Assembly: GCA_023213395.1 (NCBI GenBank)
Contig: CM041465.1
Location: 230,027,741 to 230,091,740, forward strand
Reading direction: 5' to 3'
DNA from: Cycas panzhihuaensis
Lineage: Eukaryota; Cycadophyta
Length of the DNA stretch: 64,000 bases
Shown here: piece by piece, positions 54,361 to 64,000 of the stretch
How positions within the stretch are numbered: position 1 is the first letter of the stretch
Layout of the letters: every line of letters begins with the position of its first letter
Notes under the pieces: model-generated
The model's input: the letters and a program-made list of their open reading frames with translations, nothing else
The model's database searches: none
What the model was told of the DNA's origin: nothing
Translations under genes and position numbers: made by a program

Positions 54361-55190
54361 TTGTGCTCTTCTTTGTAAGTGCATTTATAGCACCTCATCA
54401 TTGCATTTTTTCGCAGGGCCCTTCCATCTCGTTTTATGTGCCACTCCCATGTATGCCTGAGTTTATACTTGTTTGGCTCGTTTCATCGTCCTGGACTCGT
54501 TTCTGTAGCCCTTTTCTACTCCTAGGGTCTCCAGAGGGAGTGCTCACCCTGCTCGAGGGCATGTTGTGCTTTCCAAAGTGACCTTTGGCACTTTAGGGTC
54601 CTTTTTCTCTGCTCGCTCTCAGGTAGTGGTTGGACTGCTTACTCTCATCCTTAGGTAGCCTCATTACTAGGTCCTCCTACCCTTCACGGCCACTTATTAC
54701 TTGCCTCTCGAGCCCCTCTTTTGCTCCATTATTGTTCATTTACTACCAGGACTTTGTATCACCCATGTTCCTCTATATTTTTACTGACAGCGGAAGCTGC
54801 GGTAACCCTGGACCTTCTACCGCTACATGGATTCTTCACAGCCCCTTTGGACACGATTTCCTGCGCTCTAGGGTCTTCCTCCTATAGGCTACCAATAATG
54901 AGGCTGAGTACACTACTATTAACGAAGCTCTCACTGATGCTCTCTATTTCCATCACGAATCCATCATTTTGCTTTGTGACTCTCAAGTTTTAGTGTCCCA
55001 TCTCACCCAGGTTTACCAGGTGCGATGACCTCACTTGAGAACCCTTACTTCTACCGCCAGATCCCTCTTGGCCTACTTCTCATCTGTTGACATTTAGCAT
55101 ATTCCTTAGGCCCTCAACGCTGAGGCAGATAGTCTCATTTGCCTCATCCTTGAGCATCGCCTTCCTCTTCTTATTGATCATCCCTGAGGC
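54361..55190 (+). pseudogene. Terminal RNase H of element E
   Basis: Open pieces 54363-54581 and 54630-54887 are in the same frame. The first holds GPSISFYVPLPCMPEF after a splice-acceptor-like TTTTTTCGCAG. The second ends in the RNase H start YIFTDSGSCGNPGP. The domain continues past a stop: ATNNEAEYTTINEAL (Glu), LLCDSQVLVSHL (Asp), then, with frame breaks, LNAEADSL (last Asp). All four acidic positions are seen. The domain matches the extra RNase H of Tat elements, but it lies after integrase and next to the 3' LTR. A helper role in strand transfer or RNA removal is inferred. Confidence 0.8.
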
Positions 55191-55593
55191 TTGTCTAGTC
55201 ACTCTGTCACCCAAGCCCCAGGTCGTCATGCACTTCGCCTTGTGATCCATCCACACCTCTGAAACTTAGCCGCTAATAAGGTAAAACTATGGTGACTACC
55301 AGTTCTATTTACTCATCTCTTCTACTTGATTATACACATCTCTTTGCATCTTTTGAGGTGGGGGTAGCCCCCTCACCCTTCGTATTTCCCAGTCGATTCC
55401 TGGGTGGCACATAGGCTGCCCCTATGTTGTCTCTATCTCTACCTTCGTATCCACCTGTTCTGCCACGACATTCACTGGCATCCTTGACTACTGTTATGAT
55501 CTTGATTTATATATCTATATACACATGTTCTACTGACAATTGTATTGCCAGCATTCGCCATCACACCATGCTTCCAAGCAGCGAGGCTCTGCT
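55191..55593 (+). other. E 3' untranslated interior
   Basis: No coding is recognised; it ends with the PPT at 55594-55606. Confidence 0.5.
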
Positions 55594-55606
55594 ACCAAGG
55601 GGGTAG
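55594..55606 (+). promoter_or_regulatory. Polypurine tract of element E
   Basis: ACCAAGGGGGTAG directly precedes the 3' LTR TGTTTCTCAGC; the J counterpart is TAAGGGGGCAG. Confidence 0.85.
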
Positions 55607-58285
55607 TGTTTCTCAGCTTCTAGGAATGGAAACGAAGTGATTGACTCAGGTAAGTGTAGGTATGCTCCTCACCTTGTTCATTATTTTCTTTTGTAATGAG
55701 TACACGCTTGTATGTTATGATTTCGTAGATGGTCCTGTTGACATCTACACCTATCTAACCTATGACGACTATAGTGGGGGCACATTCCCAGCGAGTGTGG
55801 CATCCCAGTGGCCGCGTCACTTCCTGTATTTTTCCCTACTCACCTTAAGACCCATTTGGCTTACATCGTCCCTGCCTGTGTGATGATCCATCATTGTTTG
55901 GTCGACTTATTATACCTTTGAGTCCCATTGTCCATAGCCAGCCTCCTTGGTCACTGGTCCACAGCCCAGGTTGGCTGTCTAGGCCAGTTTTGGCCTCTGG
56001 CCACACACCGCCACAAATTTCACGGTACCATGATATTTACGGTGGTATGACTACCTCAAATTATTTTTAAAAATCCGCCGTGGTAATTCTCACATTTATT
56101 GCAAAACTACCATGTGTCTTATGACTTAACTCACCACCAACCATGCCCTAATTGCTCGATTAGGGTTGGGGCTGGGTATTTAAGTCTCACCTAAGTTATT
56201 TTAGGGATATTTTTGCTCATTTTTGGAAGGATCACAAGGAAAAATGCCCTGCTCTCTACTATTCCCAGCTGCTCCATTGTTGTTTCAGGATCTGCTATCA
56301 TTCTCGAGTGCCCAGCTTTCCTTTGGTATGGCTATGACATCTTCCCAACCCCTTGCACACCTTGGAGAGGGCCTCCTTGGAGAGATTCCAGCACTTCCTT
56401 ACCTGGGCAACCATCAAGCATTCTCAAGTGCAGGTTTTCCTTTAGCCATATTAGCAGGGGCTCCATACCTGCTGTTCCACGGTCCTTTTGTAGATTTCTC
56501 AGTCTCTTTCCAACAATTTTTTGATAGAGGTAAATACCTCCCTTCTTCTCTACAGGTATTTGTCAATTTAGAATCTTCTCTTTGTCCAATTTATGCCCAG
56601 GTTTGTATGCCATTTCTAGCTTGTCTTAGCTTACTCTTTGGAGGTTGTTTCTTGCCCTTGTTTGAGACTATTATTTCCTATTGTTAGGGCCTTTTTTCCT
56701 GCATTTTATACCTAGGACAGCGGTCAAAAGGGAATACATAAGGTTTGGGAAAGAGCTGGGTGGATTCCACACCACCTTCCATGCTCCCTAAGAGGTTTTT
56801 TTGCCCTCCAAACCTTCCCTTTTGCCTCGTGTTGCTTTTGGAAGTGGAACAAGGGTTTAGTAGGCCATTTCCAACCACTGAAATCAGCATTAGCACTTGT
56901 TGTAGCGCTGGTTTAAGGGCTCATCTCTTAATCTAGGAAATACACATAAGCGCCAGCTATTTGTCCCTTGCTCAACTTTGTTCTTAACAACCCGATTTGC
57001 TTCCTATAGCACTCTGGTTTGTTGGGGATCTCTTCAAGTCTCTTTGGATTCTTGTTGCCTCTATTTCTAGCCCTTTGTATAGCCATACGCTCGCCACCTT
57101 ATGGCTTCTTGAGGGAGGGTAGGGTTACTCTTTGCGGTAGGTGGGCCACTCTGAGGCTTACTCATCTATGTACCGTTCATTTGAGTAGTTTGTTTTGCCA
57201 TAGATTATTGCCACAATCTTGGGTTTCATGTACACTAACATATAGATATAGAAGGTTTGTTCTTCATATATGTACACACGTGTTGTTGGGACTCCATTTT
57301 GTGTTGTTAGCCTCCTTTCCTTGGAAAGGGATATGTGTGCTTACTTGTAGGTATACGAAGGGCACAAGGGATTTCCTCCACCTCTCTCTTACAGGTAAGT
57401 ACTTTTGCTTTTATTTACATTGTGTTTCAGCATTTCATTTGTTGCTATCATTTTGTCCTTTTTCCTTTCTTGGCACTCTAGTGTCGTTTCCAGGGAAGGT
57501 AAGGAAGCCCCACGCTTTGTTCTACCGCAACCCTTCTTATTCGCCATGCTTTGTAGAGTGATCTTGGATACCTCGTGGGAACGCCACCACTCCAACCGTG
57601 TCTCCATTCTGGGTATGTGTACCTACTCCACTTTATTTTCTTTTCTTTAAAGGTTTCTTGCACGATAGTAATTAGCTTATTTGAAAGGGAAAGGGAAACC
57701 AACTCTACCTTTTGATTTATATTTTGTTTGTTACATTTCTCGCATCGTATCTATCATAGGGAAAGGTGTTAGAAAGTTTCCCCTTTTTACCTTTTCCCCT
57801 TCACCTTGTAAACTCCATCCTTGTCTCATTGACTTATTATGCTTAGTTAGTTTGCTTGCATGCATCGTAGCAGTTCCCTTTTGATCGCTTCATTCATCCT
57901 TCCTCGGTTTTCTCCTGCTTAGCTGGATAATTGAGAAGATCTCATTTGTAGGTTACTCACCTGCTTACCCTTTTCTCGTTTCCCTTTGCTCTAGGGAAAC
58001 CCTCGAAGGGTCCTCTCCTTTCCCTTCTGGCCATCCAAGGGTGGGAGGATCCTTCCCCTAGGTCTACTCAGGCTAATCTTCTATCTCCTCTCTTCTTGTT
58101 TGAAGTGGGGAACCACCTTTAGGTAGCTGGATACCATCTGCAAGTCCCGAACTCGCGCTCTGATGCATGGGGTGCCCTGCGTGGTATTTGCCTTACTCAT
58201 AGGTTCTTGTCTGCACCCTGTAGTCCCATTGACCACCCTTGTTATTCCTACTCAGTTAGGTAGCTATCTCATAGACGTGCATCCA
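55607..58285 (+). repeat. 3' LTR of element E (2679 bp)
   Basis: It keeps the intact TG start and ends GACGTGCATCCA. It carries two 20-bp units (GGTACCATG at 56024, GGTATGACT at 56044) and TATTTAAG at 56177-56184. The G-box is mutated to CATGTG. Confidence 0.95.
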
Positions 58286-58290
58286 CTTTC

Positions 58291-60762
58291 CAATCAGGTT
58301 ATGCTTTCCTAGCCTTATTCTTATGTGCATGCATACATGCAAAATGTAAAGAGGTAATGGCAGGGAAAGGAGGGTTCTTTTATTAGCTTATCCTTTTTTT
58401 TCTAAAAGAAAATACATCTATTCATGTCACCTTCTTATGCACATACAAATAAAGAAGAAGAGGAAGATCCTTATTATCTTATTCTTTTCACATAAAAGAG
58501 AGGAAGCGAAAAGACAAGAGTATATGCATATGCATATACCCTTTATATCCTTTTCCTATGAGTGCAAATATGTAAAAGGAAGGCTAAAACCCACATGCAA
58601 GCATAAGTAGATTTCTTTTTAGGAAAGGGGAGAAACAAAAGGAGGGAGAGAGAAGAGTTTATGAGAGGTGCACTAGGAGGTATGTCGGTTGATGAGGCGA
58701 TGCACCCTTCTTCTTGTATCTCCCTCGTTCGTGGATCTGCATTCCAAGTTGCGGCAAGTATTATGGATGAAGTCATAAAGAGGCCCCCTTACCTTCCCTG
58801 AAGTATTTATAGAGCAAGAAATCTTGAAAAGAGAAATCAAAGAAAAATAAATACAAAAAGGAGAGACATACCTCTTCATTGTGATGCAGTTCTGCTTGCC
58901 TGGAAGGATGCCTTATCTTGTGTACAAGCAAAACTCACAAGTAATGAATGAGTGTATGCACACATATGGTAGTGTGTGTGTGCCTTATTAAGGTGGAGAT
59001 AAAGTTTACCTTATAATCCAAAAGAAGAAATGAAACAGTATGTTATTTTTCCTTTACACACAATAAATGTTCTCATAAAACCCTCAAGAAAAAAAGGGGG
59101 ATTTGAGAGAGAAGAGGACGATAGCCTTAGAATGGCTAGCTCCTGTGAGTGAGTCACCTCCTATATGTATAAGTACTACATAGGCGAGTTAGGTAGAAAT
59201 CAAAGGATTCATGTAACTTGGAATCAAAAGCCTGTAAAAAATTGTAAATGTTGCAAAAGTTGCAAAGGTTGCAAAACATGCAAAAGTTGTAAATATTGTA
59301 AAAGAAAGAGTAAACTATGGAGGCTATTGGTAAACAAGATATATACCAGTTTGATACAAACATTACAAGTGTTGTAAATGCTGCAAACATGAAAGCTCTT
59401 GTACCTTATGGTATAACCTAGCTCATGGAGCGAATATAGTGCAGGGAAATCTTGAGAAGTAGGGGGTTGCCCTTGAGGATGTGGTATTAGGAATCAGAAC
59501 TCTATATATTTTCTCCTCTCTCCCCCCTAAAAAATATCCTAAACCCATCCAACTGCTAGGTAATGCAAACCCAAGGGTTTGAAGGTGCCAACCAAGGAAG
59601 AAAGGAGGAGATTTTGACTCCCTTTGCTCGACAAATGACAAAGAAAATATGTGGAATAGAGCATGCAAATGGATAAAACTGAGACAAAAATAGATTAAAA
59701 AGAGAAATGATGGAAGACAACCTACTTTTAACCATAAAAACTCACTCATGATAAAAATTACCTTGCTACTAAGAGGTATGGTTCCCAAACACCTATTTTC
59801 TTGGGTGGAGGAGGCCCTTTTGGAGGATGGAAGAACCTTTGATCTAAGGGAACATGCTGCTACTACTTGGCTGGGTACAAGAGGAGAATAATCCCACTAA
59901 GAAGGGCCTAGTTCAAACCTACAAATTAGGGTTTTTCCCTTACATAACTTGGAGAAAAAGAAGGAGAGTGAGAATAGGAGAAAAGAGCTATTTTTCGTTC
60001 GCGAGAGAGTAAGAATGAGTTTAAAATTGGGTTTTTATGTCCCAATTAGGTTTTTAGAGCGATTAGGGTTTGGTCTAGGTAGGAAAAAGCCCTCAGCCAC
60101 GTGTCAGATTCACAATAAATGTGAATCTAGCCATTATCTAGCCACAACAGGTTATGGATAGTAACCCTGCAACAAACTTCATGGTACCATGATTATTGAT
60201 GCAATACTGCGCATATTGTCGCAGTGTAGGGAAAACATAAGAGAAAATAAAGCGGGACCTAGGAAATCCCTAAAAAGATCAGTCCCAGGGTACAAGAACA
60301 GAGTTTGGTGGACTGGTAAGGATCTTAAGTGACTCTAAGCAGTGGAAGGGGGCCTCTCAAGTATGTAAAAAGGGTGAAAAATAAGCCCCAATAAGAATGC
60401 AACAATGTACAAATAGGAAAATGAGTTGAAAACCCACCTTAGGGACTATGTAAGAGGCTAAAGACAAGTCAAAGTGGGCTAAAAAGGCCCATGAGTACCC
60501 AAGAATGCTAGGGAGGTGTCTCTTGGAGCTATGTAGTATTATAGGACTATGGTCTTGAGTCGTCATAGCCTGGATCATAGTCACAGGCACAAAGTAGGTA
60601 AGCAAACTAGGTATCAAAACAATCTATGTAACCATGTCACATCACTAGAATCATAAACACATCTCAATATCCCATCAAAATGAATAGGGCAAGAGGTGAG
60701 GATGTATACCTATGCTTACCTGAGAGATATCACTCATGCCCATTCCTGGTAGTTGGGAAACA
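58291..60762 (-). repeat. Element G LTR (minus), U3 part
   Basis: The minus strand opens TGTTTCCCAACTACCAGGAATG at 60762 and has GGTAAGCATAGGTATAC at 60720-60704, a 20-bp array at about 60182-60225, a G-box at 60098-60103 and CCCTAATCGCTC near 60065, in the same order as E's U3. Together with 36440-37181 it makes an LTR-sized unit of about 3.2 kb with no interior seen, so a solo LTR is likely. Confidence 0.7.
59242..59304. repeat. 9-bp tandem repeat, seven units
   Basis: TTGYAAADN units (TTGTAAATG, TTGCAAAAG, TTGCAAAGG, TTGCAAAAC, ATGCAAAAG, TTGTAAATA, TTGTAAAAG) run without gap. Translated on the plus strand they give a CK-rich peptide by chance of period. Confidence 0.9.
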
Positions 60763-61826
60763 CTTGCTCTTTACATATTGTTGCTAATTTGATTTGGGGT
60801 GGGTAAGTGGAGCCCCCTTCGCCCCATATCTCTTCGCACGATAAAGGAAGTTCTAAGGGAGACAAAGGAAGATAAAGGAGGATTAAATGAAGAGACATCA
60901 CCAACCACCATGGATCGGGTGCATGCTTTTGAAACCTTACCCTCCTTTTATTTATTTCATTCCTTGTTAACATTCTCACCCTTTGGTCCCTTATTATAAT
61001 AACTCCTTCCTCCCTTTCTATGGTTCATTCCCACTAGTTGGATCAATCATCATCAAAAGAAAAGGATAAAAGTTTTTAGCGAGTATATTTCATTACATAA
61101 AATAAAAGGAATTATTTTGAAGAAAAAAGATAGTCTTCTTTTCCTTCTTTTGTAAAAAGGTATATTCTGGACAAAAGGAATGTTGTATTAGGATTGCATA
61201 TAGGAAAAAATATCTACCCTCCCTTCTCTTTGTTTCACCCCTTGATTGAATAACTACTTTTTCCCTTTGATTGACATGTAGTTCTCTTACTTATTTAGGA
61301 CAAGAAAGAAAATAGAGGGTAAAAAGAAGGAGGTTTGATATTTCGTGCACATTGCTTTTTACACTACTTAATTGTTTCCTTTTTTGCGATAGGTGTATGA
61401 ACAACCCACATTAGTAAGGAACATCTAATAGAATACATAACTACCTTACAACTCAAAATCAAGTAAGAAAACAATTCAAAATTATTTTCCTTTTTTGTTT
61501 ATCCTCTCTACCATACCCTCTCCCTCTGAGGGGATTTTCTTGATTGTTCTACATAAAAGGATAGGAGAAGCCTTGCTTAGATAACCCGGTAACTCTGAGA
61601 AGCAAAACCACTAGTACCTCAAAGACCTATTACCATAAAATTCAAGAGCCTATATGTGAAGAAGGGAACACACACCATGTGAATCCCAAATTCATGCCCA
61701 AGCTGTGTATAGATGGCTTTCATGGGCAAATGGGAGCTTCACTTCACCTCCTTAGACCCCCATACCCTAAGTCTATTACCCATGGGTGGTGGTTGTCTCT
61801 TATTATCCCCTAATAGGCATGTTTCA
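60763..61826 (+). repeat. Element F 5' LTR, second part
   Basis: It matches the reverse complement of 8453-9500 and ends GGCATGTTTCA. With 36007-36439 the F LTR is 1497 bp, close to F' (1475 bp). Confidence 0.87.
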
Positions 61827-61994
61827 CTGGTGATCATAATGGGGACTCGCTAGTAGGGATACCTTAGGGTTTCTTCGATTTCCTTGTTCTATCCACTTCC
61901 TTCCATATAGGGTCCTATTAGGGTGTTACATTATTTTAAAACTCTCCCTTTAGTTTAGTCCTTCTACTTCAACAGTTCCCTAGTCAAGACTTGA
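61827..61994 (+). other. F leader with PBS region
   Basis: CTGGTGATCATAATGGGGAC corresponds in position to the sequence after E's 5' LTR. The tRNA primer is not identified. Confidence 0.5.
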
Positions 61995-62895
61995 ATGCGA
62001 TGCTTCTCTCATCACTTACATAGTCTTCCCCCTTTAGATGTAGAGCACTCTTACTCTTGCATCACTACATTTGACCCAGGGTCATCGATGGTGGGATATC
62101 CATTTGATTGGATATACGAATCTTGTGCCCCTAATTGGTCTCATCTTGACGCTTCTTATCACCATAAAGATCTTGCCCATGGTGGCGATGATCCATCATA
62201 TTATCCAGATGAGTAACTAAAATTCCATCCAGACCTCCACCCCCATCCTACACATGACATAGGGGGATCTTATCCTACAGACCCCTTACACTCTAGTAAA
62301 AGGGCTCCCATAGATCATCCTGCAGGCTCTAGTCAACATGGGAAACCTTCCACCTCCTATGATCAAGCTTGCACTCCCCTTGGGGATGCAACAAATGTAT
62401 TAAGGTAATGATTTAAGGCTGCAAGTGCTCCACTGCCTCCTAAGTAGTTGGAGCACTTCCTTTAGAGTATGATAGCCTCCTCTTCCATTACCATCCCCCC
62501 TACATCATCATAACCAATGTCTTCCTCACTCTTGAGGCCTACTCTTATGGCTTCCATATCTACGAGTGCTCCTTTAACTAAAGGGACATCCCATGATATG
62601 TAAACCTCCCAAATAGGGTCAAGCATACCCCCTTTGTAAATAACCATACCATAGTTAGTCACAACACATATCCCTTTGATCCTGCCTGCTATACCTCCAC
62701 ATCCCTAGGATTTGGGATATAGAGGCCTTACTCTTATTCATCCTCAACTACGATTTGTGGATACTTCACTTTATATTCCCCTAGGATATACATCAAAGCC
62801 TTGGGGACATGGGGGATCAAACCCCCTTCCTACTTATGGGGTGGACCCACTCCATCCCTATGGGGTTGCTCCTCCTGTTAGGGGATCTTACGAGT
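61995..62895 (+). pseudogene. gag N-terminal remnant of element F
   Basis: The ATG at 61995 opens MRCFSHHLHSLPPLDVEHSY, 73 codons, with MVGYPFDWIYESCAP and GDDPSYYPDE. E's gag has MRRFSRYLCTLPP, MEGYPSDWVYHTS and GDDPIYYPSD. A second readable piece (62712-62912) gives YIPLGYTSKPWGHGGSNPLP and TYGVDPLHPYGVAPP, matching E at 40918-41030. Stops separate these, and element I enters at 62896. Confidence 0.8.
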
Positions 62896-64000
62896 TGTTT
62901 CCTGGCTACTAGGAATAGGCATGTGCGAGTCAACTAAGGTAAGTATAGGTATACTTCTATCTCTTACCATTATCAGTTCTAGTAAAGGTTGATTGAAGCA
63001 TTGCATCTACATCACATGATGATTGACCCATTGCATAACCACTATGCATCTATTACTTGACTGCATTGTATCTCTGCACTTTTTTAGCCAATGATGATCT
63101 ACGGATGTGTATTCCATGGTACTCCACAACCCTCCTTCATGTCTCCATAATGTTCCAAAGTACCATTTGGCCTTCGTAGCCCAATTTTATCACTCGCCAG
63201 CACATCAAGACTCCTAGCACCTCGCCTAGGCTTGGTCGACATCCTCCACGTATTTATTGATTTTTCTCGGGATTTCTCGCCTTTAATACTTATCTATTAG
63301 TGGCTTTCCTAAGCCCCACAGTCCTTTCTTGCCACTTGGATAGGGTGCCACCCCCCTCTAGGCTTGAGTTTCCCTTTTCTTGGAGCTCTTAGGCTTCTTT
63401 CCCTTTATTTTTCTCATGTTTATATTGCACTACGATAAACTTCATGGTACTGCTGTAAACTTTGTGGTACCACTAAGTTTACCACAGAGTGACTGTCACA
63501 ATTTATTTTTTAAAATCTGCCACAGCTAATTTTGTATTTATTGAGAAATTGCCACATGGAAGTGACTTATTCTCAGTCCAGGCCAGACCCTAATCACTTG
63601 ATTGAGTTAGGGTTGGGTTTAAAATCCTAAAAACAACATCATTTCATCTCTTCTTAGCTCTCTCACTCAAGTTTTACACACCACTCTCTCTAGAAGCACC
63701 GTCCAACAGGACAAGTTTGCCATTATCAACTTCTCAGCTAGCCTACAGCCCTCTGCAGCTCCAGATATGTAGCAAAAGGCCTGCAATGTGGCCAACCAAG
63801 GGAATGACATGCCCTAAGTACTTCATCAAGTGCAAATCTACTTCATCAAGTGCAGATCTTTCATCTCGCTCTAGGGTTCTCCTAGTTTGTTGCTCCTTTA
63901 GGGTTTCACCTACAAACCTCATAGGGTTGGCCTCTTTCTCTCATTCCTCAAGTAGATTTACCCCTAATCTACCCACAGTAGGTACTTCTCAGCTTTTATT
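62896..64000 (+). repeat. Element I LTR, truncated by the window end
   Basis: It starts TGTTTCCTGGCTACTAGGAATAG inside F's gag and has GGTAAGTATAGGTATAC at 62939-62955. A 20-bp array is at 63425-63490 (TGGTACTGCT at 63445, TGGTACCACT at 63465) and a CCCTAATCAC/GAGTTAGGG element near 63589-63612. These are the landmarks of E and G LTRs. Its end and any interior are outside. Confidence 0.75.
63425..63490 (+). promoter_or_regulatory. 20-bp array in the I LTR
   Basis: Units start at 63425, 63445, 63465 and 63485 (TTGCACTACG, TGGTACTGCT, TGGTACCACT, CAGAGTGACT). The period is exact and the core again GGTAC. Confidence 0.65.

Larger units (their letters stand above)
37182..58285 (+). mobile_element. 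Element E: giant Tat-like Ty3/gypsy element, TSD CTTTC
   Basis: LTRs of 2751 bp (37182-39932) and 2679 bp (55607-58285) are flanked by a perfect CTTTC duplication (37177-37181, 58286-58290). In order it carries gag, protease, the integrase C-terminus (RT to integrase core deleted), the nested element D, an antisense PMD-like gene, a sense RNase H, PPT and 3' LTR. Without D it is about 14.4 kb. Confidence 0.95.

Noticed and set aside
54375-54416. Possible 42-bp intron (GTAAGT...TCGCAG) before the terminal RNase H
   Set aside because: Too short for a plant intron; the acceptor alone may be real with a donor further upstream, but that cannot be decided here.
59165-59377. 70-codon frame with CKSCKGCKTCKSCKYCK repeats, resembling a metallothionein-like peptide
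   Set aside because: It is produced by a 9-bp DNA tandem repeat inside an LTR; no homologue known to me and no upstream gene structure.
1-64000. tRNA or rRNA genes, CRISPR arrays, telomeric tracts
   Set aside because: None seen; tRNA-like strings are primer-binding sites, and TTAGGGTT occurs only as single telo-box-like words in LTRs.

Overview
This window looks like intergenic DNA from a very large, repeat-rich seed-plant genome. A gymnosperm is my guess, from the deep LTR-retrotransposon nesting, the AT-rich composition and the absence of any intact host gene; nothing in the sequence proves the lineage. I found no rRNA, tRNA or CRISPR, and no complete cellular gene. Almost every base can be assigned to an LTR retrotransposon or its debris. 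Seven Ty3/gypsy- or Ty1/copia-type insertions can be delimited to the base by paired LTRs, target-site duplications (TSDs), primer-binding sites (PBS, mostly the initiator-Met type TGGTATCAGAGC) and polypurine tracts (PPT).

Layout, using my labels. A (1-3789, minus): truncated copia. A LINE fragment (3790-4498) is broken by B (4499-7955, plus), a non-coding LTR element with TSD ATCTT. C (7961-8294): copia-like LTR. F' (8453-9927, minus): gypsy LTR. J (about 9928-33662, minus): a giant Tat-like gypsy element split by M (10161-16206, plus, TSD AGAAT, copia-derived, carrying an ABC1-kinase gene fragment), K (17496-25073, minus copia, TSD AGTAT), L (26405-32757, minus chromovirus, TSD GATCC/GATCT) and H (33663-36006, plus copia). 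H is cut by F (36007-62895, plus, Tat-like). F's 5' LTR is cut by G (36440-60762, minus LTR). G is cut by E (37182-58285, plus, TSD CTTTC, Tat-like with 2.7-kb LTRs). E is cut by D (44772-51512, minus gypsy, TSD ATATA). F's gag is cut by a last LTR, I (62896 to the window end). J>H>F>G>E>D is a six-level nest.

The part I find most unusual is the E/J family. Both copies, in opposite orientation and independently broken, share the same 3' architecture: an antisense gene resembling the plant mobile domain (PMD) family, then a sense RNase H of the extra, archaeal-like type, then PPT and 3' LTR. In E the antisense gene has a plausible 112-bp GT-AG intron. A cis-array of GGTACC-like half-sites spaced 20 bp apart lies in the U3 of E, G and I LTRs and also just upstream of the antisense gene in both E and J. 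This suggests one regulatory module used by both the LTR promoter and the antisense gene. E has lost RT, its own RNase H and the integrase core, but keeps gag, protease, the integrase tail, the antisense gene and the terminal RNase H.

All open frames found are remnants with stops or frameshifts; no element here looks able to make a full set of proteins, although D keeps an 859-codon gag-PR-RT frame. All family assignments are by eye from motifs.
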